Shown one piece after another: positions 1 through 15,642 of a stretch of 64,000 nucleotides of DNA. Location: positions 124,001 through 188,000 of the forward strand of contig NZ_VTPU01000008.1 in the NCBI RefSeq assembly GCF_008274785.1, given 5' to 3'. Source of the DNA: Halomonas eurihalina (GTDB lineage: Bacteria; Pseudomonadota; Gammaproteobacteria; Pseudomonadales; Halomonadaceae). A program made the position numbers and the translations under genes. How positions within the stretch are numbered: position 1 is the stretch's first letter; every line of letters begins with the position of its first letter. The notes below the pieces were generated by a model, which worked only from the letters and a program-made list of their open reading frames with translations, did not search any database and had not been told where the DNA came from.

Positions 1-1056
1 ACCGACCAGCGAGACCTTGGCGATGTTGTCGTCGCCCTTGACCTCGCCCTCGCCCAGCGCGGGCAGCACTTCATCCTCGAGGATGCGCAGGGTCTGCTTG
101 TAGTCGCTCTTGGCCACGGTGAAGGTGAAGTCGGTGTAATCGCCAGCCGGCGCCACGTTCTGCACGATCATGTCGATCTCGATGTTGGCATCGGCGATCG
201 GCCCCAGGATGCGCGACGCCACACCGGGCACATCGGGCGTGTTGAGCAGCGTCAGCTTGGCCTCGTTGGCGGTGAAGGCAATACCGGAGATCAGCGGTTC
301 TTCCATGGAGTCCTCGTCATTGTCGGAATCTGCGACGATCAGTGTGCCCGGGCCGTCCTCGAAACTGGACAGCACGCGCAGCGGAACATTGTATTTGCCG
401 GCGAACTCGACGGCGCGGATCTGCAGGACCTTGGAGCCCAGGCTCGCCAGTTCCAGCATCTCCTCGACGGTGATGGTATCCAGACGCTGTGCCCGGGAGC
501 AGACCCGCGGGTCGGTGGTGTAGACGCCGTCGACGTCGGTGTAGATCTGGCACTCGTCGGCGCCCAGCGCCGCGGCCAGGGCCACCCCAGTGGTGTCGGA
601 GCCACCGCGCCCCAGCGTGGTGATGTTGCCTTCCTCGTCGACACCCTGGAAACCGGCGACCACAGCGACCTGGCCGTCGTTCAGATCCTGGCGCATGTCC
701 TCGGTCTCGATACGCTGGATGCGCGCCTTGGTATGGGCGCTGTCGGTCATGATGCCGACCTGGGAACCCGTGTAGGAGGTAGCCGGCACGCCGAGCTTGT
801 GCAGCGCCATGGCCAGCAGCGAGATGGTCACCTGCTCACCGGTGGAGACCAGCATGTCCATCTCGCGCGGCGTCGGCTCGTCGTTGATATCGTTGGCCAG
901 GCCAATCAGTCGGTTGGTCTCGCCGCTCATCGCGGAAACCACGACCACAACCTGGTGCCCCGCATCACGGAAGCCCTTGACCTTCTCGGCCACAGCCTTG
1001 ATGCGCTCCACGGAGCCCACCGAGGTGCCACCGAACTTCTGTACGTATAGTGCCAT
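1..1056 (-). CDS. lysC: Aspartate kinase, 3' end cut by the window edge
   Basis: Phosphorylates L-aspartate, the first step toward lysine, threonine and methionine. The 352 visible codons start MALYVQKFGGTSVG, the signature of the kinase domain, with the substrate-binding FQG and GRGGSDTT stretches further on. The second half carries an ACT regulatory region (RILGPIADANIEIDMIVQNV), so feedback inhibition by lysine/threonine is likely by family. About 60 C-terminal residues (the rest of the tandem ACT domains) lie outside the window. The gene follows alaS on the same strand after a 98 bp gap with a terminator-like hairpin. In Pseudomonas, alaS-lysC is followed by rsmA/csrA; that would be just off the left edge here, which is an inference. 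Confidence 0.96.
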   Translation of the reverse strand, partial: MALYVQKFGGTSVGSVERIKAVAEKVKGFRDAGHQVVVVVSAMSGETNRLIGLANDINDEPTPREMDMLVSTGEQVTISLLAMALHKLGVPATSYTGSQVGIMTDSAHTKARIQRIETEDMRQDLNDGQVAVVAGFQGVDEEGNITTLGRGGSDTTGVALAAALGADECQIYTDVDGVYTTDPRVCSRAQRLDTITVEEMLELASLGSKVLQIRAVEFAGKYNVPLRVLSSFEDGPGTLIVADSDNDEDSMEEPLISGIAFTANEAKLTLLNTPDVPGVASRILGPIADANIEIDMIVQNVAPAGDYTDFTFTVAKSDYKQTLRILEDEVLPALGEGEVKGDDNIAKVSLVG

Positions 1057-1117
1057 TTATCGTTGTCCCTCGTATCCGGGTTAGCGTTCGAATGAAAACG
1101 GTTGGCTTTATAAACCA

Positions 1118-1146
1118 GGGGCCGAAGGCATCCCACCTTCGGCCCC
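1118..1146 (-). terminator. Hairpin after alaS
   Basis: An 11 bp perfect stem (1118-1128 with 1136-1146, GGGGCCGAAGG / CCTTCGGCCCC) with a 7 nt loop lies 9 nt after the alaS stop. Only a short T-containing stretch (GGTTTATAAA) follows on the minus strand, so termination may be partial and lysC could be reached by read-through. Confidence 0.6.
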
Positions 1147-1154
1147 CATGATCA

Positions 1155-3761
<2,607 letters not shown>

Positions 3762-3793
3762 GGAATATCCGTGACGATAAGCATGGTGGCCCT

Positions 3794-3815
3794 CCGAGCG
3801 GAGAACGCCGCTCGG
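3794..3815 (-). other. Small hairpin in the alaS 5' leader
   Basis: CCGAGCGG (3794-3801) can pair with CCGCTCGG (3808-3815) over a 6 nt loop. It lies about 35 nt before the alaS start in the predicted untranslated leader. Function unknown. Confidence 0.4.
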
Positions 3816-3845
3816 GGCACTGGGAAGCACTCAATAAATCGGCGA

Positions 3846-3861
3846 GCGTGCTCGAGCACGC
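3846..3861. repeat. 16 bp perfect palindrome upstream of alaS
   Basis: GCGTGCTCGAGCACGC reads the same on both strands. It lies 85 bp upstream of the alaS start. It could be an operator or fold as a hairpin in the alaS leader RNA; it could equally belong to the recX 3' end. Confidence 0.5.
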
Positions 3862-3896
3862 GGCCCTCGGGATATCGCGACCGACGCTGGCGGGAT

Positions 3897-3914
3897 TGGC
3901 CGAAGCTTCGGCCA
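3897..3914. repeat. 18 bp perfect palindrome upstream of alaS
   Basis: TGGCCGAAGCTTCGGCCA is a perfect palindrome centred at 3905/3906, between recX and alaS. Together with the 16 bp palindrome about 50 bp away it forms a paired arrangement that no coding sequence explains. There is no T-run on either side, so a simple terminator is unlikely. Confidence 0.5.
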
Positions 3915-3992
3915 GGCCGGCGACCATCGAGCAACGGTCGAGGCACCGAGCCACGCTGGCATTTAGTCAGTGCTTCCTTCGCAAAGGGAGCC

Positions 3993-3998
3993 ATTATA
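3993..3998 (-). promoter_or_regulatory. Candidate -10 box of the alaS promoter
   Basis: A perfect TATAAT reads leftward at 3998-3993, between the recX stop and the alaS start. No good -35 is seen at 16-18 bp; the TTGACG nearby is too close (7 bp). It may be an activator-dependent or weak promoter. Confidence 0.4.
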
Positions 3999-4042
3999 GC
4001 GCAGTCGTCAAGCAACGACAGGGCGGGAGGGGTGGGATTGCC

Positions 4043-4507
4043 TCAGGCGTTGTCCCAGGCGTGGGTCAGCGCATGTCGGAGCTGTTCGAAATCGAACCCC
4101 CGGCCGGCCAGGAAGCGTTCCCTTCGGGCCCGCTCCCGTGGCGTCTGGCCGGGCCCCGAGAAACGGCGTGCCAGCACTTCGGCGGCCAGCTCGAACCAAT
4201 CGACTTCGGAGGCCAGCTCGGCGAAGGCCTGGCGTGCGATATCATCGTCGATACCCCGACGGCCAAGCTCGGCGCGCAACTTGAGTGGCCCCTGCCCCCG
4301 GGCGACCCGGGAGCGCAGGAAGCTTTCGGCAAAACGCGCGTCGGACTGCAGGCCCTGCTCTTCCAGCTCGAGCAGACAGGCCTCTACGTCTTCGGCGGCA
4401 TGGCCCTTCGCGGCCAGGCGCTCGCGCAACTCGCCCCGGGCATATTCCCGCCTCGCCAGCAGGCGAATGGCATCGTCCCGGGGTGTGCTCTCGGCCGTCT
4501 CGCGCAT
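4043..4507 (-). CDS. recX: Regulatory protein RecX
   Basis: RecX binds RecA filaments and inhibits recombinase and coprotease activity. The 154 aa product shows the RecX helical pattern: AIRLLARREYARGELRERL near the N-terminus, then LEEQGLQSDARFAESFLRSR, the usual family signature. It starts 3 bp after the recA stop and is surely co-transcribed with recA under LexA control. The length is typical for the family. The N-terminal MRETAESTPRDD extension is short and variable, so the exact start is slightly uncertain. Confidence 0.93.
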   Translation of the reverse strand: MRETAESTPRDDAIRLLARREYARGELRERLAAKGHAAEDVEACLLELEEQGLQSDARFAESFLRSRVARGQGPLKLRAELGRRGIDDDIARQAFAELASEVDWFELAAEVLARRFSGPGQTPRERARRERFLAGRGFDFEQLRHALTHAWDNA

Positions 4508-4510
4508 CGT

Positions 4511-5581
<1,071 letters not shown>

Positions 5582-5641
5582 GACAGGCCTCCTAAGCGAT
5601 AGCGAATAATCGAGAGCCGGCCGGCGGCCGCGCCCTCTTCA

Positions 5642-5657
5642 CTGTATGATTGCACAG
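5642..5657. promoter_or_regulatory. LexA operator (SOS box) of recA
   Basis: CTGTATGATTGCACAG fits the gammaproteobacterial consensus CTG-N10-CAG exactly, and the flanking A and T extend the dyad (ACTG...CAGT). It lies between pncC and recA, 61 bp before the recA start codon, where recA promoters normally overlap the box. Confidence 0.9.
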
Positions 5658-5699
5658 TAGTATGACGAAAAAAGCGCCGCTCGACCAGCCCCGCACGAG

Positions 5700-6215
5700 C
5701 TATTCGTGCGGCGTCAGCCAGCGAATCAACCCCACCAGCGCCTCGCGAACCGCCGCCTCGCGCACGGCATCGCGATCGCCAGGGAAGTGCCGGCATTCGG
5801 CCGCGCGCTGCCATCCATCGCCCCAGGCCAGCCACACAGTGCCCACCGGCTTGTCGTCGGTGCCGCCGCCGGGGCCGGCGACGCCGCTGATGGCCACGGC
5901 CAGGTCGGCTCCGCTCTCGGCACAGGCCCCGGCCACCATGGCCTCTACCACCTGCCGGCTGACCGCACCGTGCTCGGCCAGCGCAACCTCCGAGACACCC
6001 AGCAGGCGCGTCTTGGCGGTATTGGCATAAGTCACGTAGCCAGTCTCGAAGTAATCGGAGCTGCCGGCGACCGAGGTGATGGCACTGGCCACGCCACCAC
6101 CGGTACAGGATTCTGCGGTACTGACCACGATGCCCCGCTCCCGGCACAGGCGCCCCAGGTATTCGGCGAGTCTCGCCGGATCGAGGGGATCCGAACTTTC
6201 GGCATGTAACGCCAT
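5700..6215 (-). CDS. pncC: Nicotinamide-nucleotide amidase (CinA C-terminal domain protein)
   Basis: PncC deamidates nicotinamide mononucleotide to nicotinate mononucleotide in pyridine nucleotide recycling. The 171 aa product is a stand-alone CinA C-terminal domain with the family motifs STAESCTGGGVAS, a YVTYANTAK segment and AISGVAGPGGGTDDKPVGTV. The start at 6215 (MALHAESS) is fixed by GGAGG 8 nt upstream; the longer frame runs into the mutS promoter region. The gene lies directly upstream of recA, a common gammaproteobacterial arrangement, and is divergent from mutS. Confidence 0.95.
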   Translation of the reverse strand: MALHAESSDPLDPARLAEYLGRLCRERGIVVSTAESCTGGGVASAITSVAGSSDYFETGYVTYANTAKTRLLGVSEVALAEHGAVSRQVVEAMVAGACAESGADLAVAISGVAGPGGGTDDKPVGTVWLAWGDGWQRAAECRHFPGDRDAVREAAVREALVGLIRWLTPHE

Positions 6216-6256
6216 GGGATGTCCTCCAGGCCGATGGTGACTGGACAACGACGCTC

Positions 6257-6285
6257 CTGACGCCGAACGTCCTTGAGCGTAGAAT
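6257..6285 (+). promoter_or_regulatory. Candidate sigma-70 promoter of mutS
   Basis: CTGACG (6257-6262) and TAGAAT (6280-6285) are separated by 17 bp and lie 64 bp before the mutS start, in the divergent pncC/mutS intergenic region. Confidence 0.5.
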
Positions 6286-6348
6286 ACTGGCTTTGCCCGC
6301 GACATGCATGGCATGCGCGTCATCACCACCGGCAATCCAAGGAAGCCC

Positions 6349-8934
6349 ATGTCACAGGCCAGCGCCCAGCACACCCCGATGATGGCCCAATATCTGAAGA
6401 TCAAGCGCGAACATCCGGACGTGCTGCTCTTCTATCGAATGGGTGATTTCTACGAACTGTTCTTCGATGATGCCAAGCGCGCCGCCGCCCTGCTCGACAT
6501 CACCCTGACACAGCGCGGCCAATCGGCAGGCAAGCCGATTCCCATGGCCGGGGTGCCTTATCACAGCGCCGAAGGCTATCTAGCGCGACTGGTCGCCGCC
6601 GGCGAGTCAGTGGCCATCTGCGAGCAGATGGGCGACCCGAGTACCGCCAAGGGCCCGGTGGAGCGCAAGGTGGTGCGCATCGTCACGCCGGGCACCCTGT
6701 ATGACGAGGCGCTGCTCGACGCCCGCCGCGACAACCTGGTGGTCGCGCTGCACGCCGCCGGCGAGCGCTGGGGCCTGGCCTGGCTGGAGCTGTCCAGCGG
6801 GCGCTTCAGCGTGCTAGAGGTCGAGGGTGAAGCCGAGGCGCTGGCCGAACTGACTCGCCTGGATCCCGCCGAGCTGCTGGTCGCCGAGAGCTTGACCCTG
6901 CCGCCCGGCCTCGAGGCGCATCGGGGCCTGCGCCGGCAGAACGACTGGCTGTTCGACCTGGAAAGCGCCACGCGCACCCTGTGCGACCAGTTCGCTGTCC
7001 AGGACCTGAGAGGCTTCGGCTGCGCGCACCTGGAGGCCGCCATCACCGCCGCCGGCGTGCTGATCGACTACGCCCGCGACACCCAGCGCTCACAGCTTCC
7101 TCATGTCACCGCCATCGGCGTGGAAAGCCGCGACGACGCCGTGGTGATCGACGCTGCCAGCCGCCGCAACCTGGAGATCGGCGTCAACCTGGGCGGCGGC
7201 ACCGACAACACCCTGGCCAGCGTGCTCGACACCACCTCCACCGCCATGGGATCGCGCCTGCTCAAGCGCTGGCTCAATCGACCGCTACGCGATCGCGCCC
7301 AGGTATCGGGTCGCCAGGCCGCGGTCGCCGCCCTGCTCGACGGTGACGGCTTCGTCGCGCCCCGCGAGGCCCTCAAGGCGATCGGCGATGTGGAACGCAT
7401 CCTGGCCAGGGTCGCCCTCTACAGCGCCCGCCCCCGGGATCTCGCCAGACTGCGCGACGCCTTGAATGCCCTCCCCGATCTCGAGGCCGAACTGGCCCGC
7501 TTCGACGAGGGCACCGCCCTGGACGATCTCAAGCGCCGCATCCATCCCTACCCGACGCTGGCCGATACGCTGAACCGGGCCCTGGTGGAGAACCCGCCGG
7601 TGGTGATCCGCGACGGCGGCGTGATCGCCGAAGGATTCGACGCCGAGCTCGACGAACATCGCGGCCTGGCCGAGCACGCCGGCGACTACCTGGTCGAACT
7701 GGAGACCCGAGAGCGCGAACGCACCGGCCTGCCCGGCCTCAAGGTCGGCTACAACCGGGTTCACGGCTACTATATCGAGATTCCCCGCGCCCAGGCCCGG
7801 GATGCGCCGGTGGACTACATTCGCCGCCAGACCCTGAAAAACGCCGAGCGCTTCATCATCCCCGAGCTCAAGGAGTTCGAGGACAAGGCGCTGTCGGCCA
7901 AGTCCCGTGCGCTGGCCCGCGAGAAACTGCTCTACGATGGCCTGCTCGACGACCTCAACGCCGAGCTTTCCACCCTCCAGGCCACCGGCCAGGCACTGGC
8001 GGCACTGGACGTGCTCGCGACCCTCGCCGAGCGCGCCCGGGCGCTGGACTTCGTGCGTCCAGAACTGCCCGAAACGGCAGGCTTCAGCATTCGCGGCGGC
8101 CGCCATCCGGTGGTCGAGCAGGTCAGCGAGACACCTTTCGTGCCCAACGACCTGAATATGGATGACGAGCGGCGCATGCTGGTGATCACCGGCCCCAACA
8201 TGGGCGGTAAATCGACCTACATGCGACAGGCTGCCCTGATCACCCTGCTCGCCCACACTGGCAGCTTCGTGCCCGCCGACGCCGCCTCGATCGGCCCCGT
8301 GGATCGCATCTTCACCCGTATCGGCTCCTCGGACGACCTGGCCGGCGGGCGCTCCACCTTCATGGTCGAGATGACCGAAACCGCCAATATCCTGCACAAC
8401 GCCACCGATCACAGCCTGGTGCTGATGGACGAGATCGGACGCGGCACCAGCACCTTCGATGGATTGTCGCTGGCCTGGGCCAGCGCCGAGCAGCTGACCC
8501 GCAGTCGCGCCTTCACACTGTTCGCCACCCACTACTTCGAGATGACCGCACTGGCCGAGCAGGCCAGCGGCGTGGCCAATGTCCATCTGACGGCCACGGA
8601 GCACAAGGAAGGCATCGTCTTCATGCATCGGGTGGAGGATGGCCCGGCCAGCCAGAGCTATGGCCTGCAGGTCGCCCAGCTCGCCGGCGTGCCCCAGGCA
8701 GTGATCGCCCGGGCGCGGGAAAAGCTTGCCAGCCTCGAGCAGCAGGAAATCGACCAGGGCCAGCGCAGCTTGCCCGCGGACGACAACGCCGCCTCGGGCA
8801 GTGCCCCGCAACAGGCCGACCTGTTCGCCAGCACGCCGCATCCCATGCTGGAGAGCCTGGGAAGTCTAGGACTGGACGACATGACACCGCGTCAGGCGCT
8901 GGAGTGGCTCTATCACTGGAAGGAAAGGCTCTAA
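6349..8934 (+). CDS. mutS: DNA mismatch repair protein MutS
   Basis: Recognises mismatches and small loops and recruits MutL. The 861 aa product is the usual size. The mismatch-reading motif is GDFYELF with Phe34 and Glu36. The ATPase domain has Walker [10 protein letters not shown] at 615-623 and Walker B LMDE with Asp694/Glu695, followed by GRGTSTFDG. The C-terminal tail ([16 protein letters not shown]) matches the tetramerisation region. The start at 6349 ([12 protein letters not shown]) has GGAA upstream; 15 extra in-frame codons upstream are unlikely to be used. Transcribed away from pncC-recA and followed by fdxA, as in Pseudomonas. The rpoS gene common near this locus is not in the window. 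Confidence 0.98.
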   Translation: MSQASAQHTPMMAQYLKIKREHPDVLLFYRMGDFYELFFDDAKRAAALLDITLTQRGQSAGKPIPMAGVPYHSAEGYLARLVAAGESVAICEQMGDPSTAKGPVERKVVRIVTPGTLYDEALLDARRDNLVVALHAAGERWGLAWLELSSGRFSVLEVEGEAEALAELTRLDPAELLVAESLTLPPGLEAHRGLRRQNDWLFDLESATRTLCDQFAVQDLRGFGCAHLEAAITAAGVLIDYARDTQRSQLPHVTAIGVESRDDAVVIDAASRRNLEIGVNLGGGTDNTLASVLDTTSTAMGSRLLKRWLNRPLRDRAQVSGRQAAVAALLDGDGFVAPREALKAIGDVERILARVALYSARPRDLARLRDALNALPDLEAELARFDEGTALDDLKRRIHPYPTLADTLNRALVENPPVVIRDGGVIAEGFDAELDEHRGLAEHAGDYLVELETRERERTGLPGLKVGYNRVHGYYIEIPRAQARDAPVDYIRRQTLKNAERFIIPELKEFEDKALSAKSRALAREKLLYDGLLDDLNAELSTLQATGQALAALDVLATLAERARALDFVRPELPETAGFSIRGGRHPVVEQVSETPFVPNDLNMDDERRMLVITGPNMGGKSTYMRQAALITLLAHTGSFVPADAASIGPVDRIFTRIGSSDDLAGGRSTFMVEMTETANILHNATDHSLVLMDEIGRGTSTFDGLSLAWASAEQLTRSRAFTLFATHYFEMTALAEQASGVANVHLTATEHKEGIVFMHRVEDGPASQSYGLQVAQLAGVPQAVIARAREKLASLEQQEIDQGQRSLPADDNAASGSAPQQADLFASTPHPMLESLGSLGLDDMTPRQALEWLYHWKERL

Positions 8935-8939
8935 TCGCC

Positions 8940-8969
8940 TTGCGGTCGGCGTAGCGGCCCGACTAGAAT
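8940..8969 (+). promoter_or_regulatory. Candidate fdxA promoter
   Basis: TTGCGG (8940-8945) and TAGAAT (8964-8969) are 18 bp apart in the mutS-fdxA gap. This would give fdxA its own transcript with a leader of about 100 nt. Confidence 0.4.
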
Positions 8970-8990
8970 GGGGCCAGAAAGCTCACTATA

Positions 8991-9014
8991 TTATAAAAGA
9001 AATGGTTTTTATAA
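8991..9014. repeat. AT-only inverted repeat upstream of fdxA
   Basis: TTATAAAA (8991-8998) and TTTTATAA (9007-9014) form an 8 bp dyad with an 8 bp centre. It stands out in GC-rich DNA and lies about 65 bp before fdxA. It may be an operator or an upstream element; no known consensus could be assigned. Confidence 0.5.
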
Positions 9015-9078
9015 CCCAAATTCATCATACGAGACCGATTGGCCGTGGCGCAACCCGGCCCGAGGAAGGGAGACAGAC

Positions 9079-9402
9079 ATGACATTCGTCGTCACCGAAA
9101 ACTGCATCAAGTGCAAGTACACCGACTGTGTCGAGGTCTGCCCGGTGGACTGCTTCTATGAAGGCCCCAACTTCCTGGTGATCCACCCCGACGAGTGCAT
9201 CGACTGCGCCCTGTGTGAACCGGAGTGCCCGGCCGAGGCGATCTATTCGGAGGACGAGCTACCGGAGGGACAGGAACAGTTCATCGAGATCAACGCCGAA
9301 CTCTCCGAGACCTGGCCGAACATCACCGAGAAGAAGGACCCGCCGGAAGACGCCGAGGAGTGGGACGGCAAGACCGGCAAGCTGGAGCACCTGGAGCGCT
9401 GA
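9079..9402 (+). CDS. fdxA: Seven-iron ferredoxin [3Fe-4S][4Fe-4S]
   Basis: Small soluble electron carrier. The 107 aa product starts [17 protein letters not shown] and carries the cysteine patterns [17 protein letters not shown] and [12 protein letters not shown] that bind one 3Fe-4S and one 4Fe-4S cluster, as in Azotobacter FdI-type proteins. The acidic second half is typical. The start at 9079 has GGGAG seven bases upstream. It sits between mutS and a predicted RsmZ-like RNA that points toward it, with a strong terminator hairpin 93 bp after the stop. In Pseudomonas fdxA lies next to rsmZ and rpoS. Confidence 0.97.
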   Translation: MTFVVTENCIKCKYTDCVEVCPVDCFYEGPNFLVIHPDECIDCALCEPECPAEAIYSEDELPEGQEQFIEINAELSETWPNITEKKDPPEDAEEWDGKTGKLEHLER

Positions 9403-9494
9403 GCCAGCACGGCAGGCGCGCCTGCCTGTGCTCCCTGCGACAGGCGGCTTTCGCGACCGAGCACCGGCTCGCGTGACCATGCCGATGGCGGAAC

Positions 9495-9534
9495 GCAAAG
9501 ATGCCGGATGTCGTGAGACATCCGGCATCTTTGC
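9495..9534 (+). terminator. Terminator hairpin after fdxA
   Basis: An 18 bp perfect stem (9495-9512 with 9517-9534) closes a GTGA tetraloop. The ends are GCAAAG/CTTTGC, so an A/T-rich flank exists in both directions and it could also block transcription arriving from the small RNA gene on the minus strand. Confidence 0.8.
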
Positions 9535-9584
9535 ATCTGCTGCCATGTCCAAGGAGACACATCAGTTCAAGGAGAACATCAGAC

Positions 9585-9609
9585 AAAAAAAGGCGGCCCG
9601 CAGGCCGCC
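9585..9609 (-). terminator. Rho-independent terminator of the RsmZ-like RNA
   Basis: Stem GGCGGCC/GGCCGCC (9592-9598 with 9603-9609), 4 nt loop, followed on the minus strand by seven T (9591-9585). This is a classic intrinsic terminator and marks the 3' end of a minus-strand transcript that contains no protein gene. Confidence 0.9.
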
Positions 9610-9756
9610 CGCTCCTAGCCAATCCTTGAGCGAATCCTTTCGCTCATCGTCCTGCAAGTGCCGTCCATGCTCGGAGGCGACGTCCTGTCACACCGAGCGC
9701 ACTCGAGACTGCATCCCGTGGCATCCTGCCGGAAGAGCTCCGCTCTCCCTTGTCCC
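9585..9756 (-). ncRNA. rsmZ: Predicted CsrA/RsmA-sequestering small RNA, RsmZ/CsrB type
   Basis: On the minus strand the roughly 170 nt from about 9756 to a terminator at 9609-9585 hold 11 GGA motifs and no convincing reading frame. Several GGAs are displayed in hairpin loops: GAGCGAA-AGGA-TTCGCTC (9645-9628) and AGAGC-GGA-GCTCT (9746-9734). This is the hallmark of CsrB/RsmY/RsmZ RNAs, which titrate the translational repressor CsrA/RsmA. A sigma-70-like promoter and a GacA-type palindrome lie upstream at the expected distances. Location supports the call: in Pseudomonas rsmZ lies beside fdxA. The 5' end is estimated from the promoter, not measured. Confidence 0.8.
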
Positions 9757-9762
9757 GAGTGC

Positions 9763-9790
9763 ATTGTGGCACGCCTGCGAAGCTTCTCAA
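9763..9790 (-). promoter_or_regulatory. Candidate promoter of the RsmZ-like RNA
   Basis: Reading leftward, TTGAGA (9790-9785) and CACAAT (9768-9763) are 16 bp apart, predicting a start near 9756, just before the first GGA motif. The centre of the GacA-type palindrome lies about 182 bp upstream, close to the distance described for rsmZ in Pseudomonas. Confidence 0.55.
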
Positions 9791-9863
9791 GTGGCCCGAA
9801 TGACAGCAAACCAGGTGTGTCGTCATAGGCTTCTTCAAAAAAGCCACTCAATATCAATAAGAT

Positions 9864-9895
9864 AAAAAAAGACCGCTGCGAAAGGCAGCGGTCTT
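9864..9895 (-). terminator. Rho-independent terminator of eno
   Basis: An 11 bp stem (AAGACCGCTGC at 9869-9879 with GCAGCGGTCTT at 9885-9895) is followed on the minus strand by seven T (9870-9864). It separates eno from the small RNA gene downstream. Confidence 0.9.
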
Positions 9896-9929
9896 CGTAG
9901 GAACTTTGTCATTAATGTCTTCGGGTATC

Positions 9930-9947
9930 TGTAGGAAATCTCCTACA
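9930..9947. promoter_or_regulatory. GacA/UvrY-type upstream activating sequence
   Basis: TGTAGGAAATCTCCTACA is an 18 bp dyad that matches the GacA box layout TGTAAG-N6-CTTACA with one symmetric change per half site (A to G). It lies in the eno 3' untranslated region, upstream of the predicted RsmZ-like promoter. Confidence 0.7.
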
Positions 9948-9977
9948 AATCAAAGGACCAATAACAACATCGTTCGC

Positions 9978-11297
<1,320 letters not shown>

Positions 11298-11312
11298 TCA
11301 GCGTTGAAAGAA

Positions 11313-15638
<4,326 letters not shown>

Positions 15639-15642
15639 TCAC

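Noticed and set aside
7285..8841. 518-codon open frame antisense to mutS
   Set aside because: Shadow of mutS codon usage; no family resemblance.
9215..9865. 216-codon plus-strand frame across fdxA end and the small RNA region
   Set aside because: Shifted frame inside fdxA that then crosses two terminator hairpins; Arg/Pro/Ser-rich shadow with no initiation signal.
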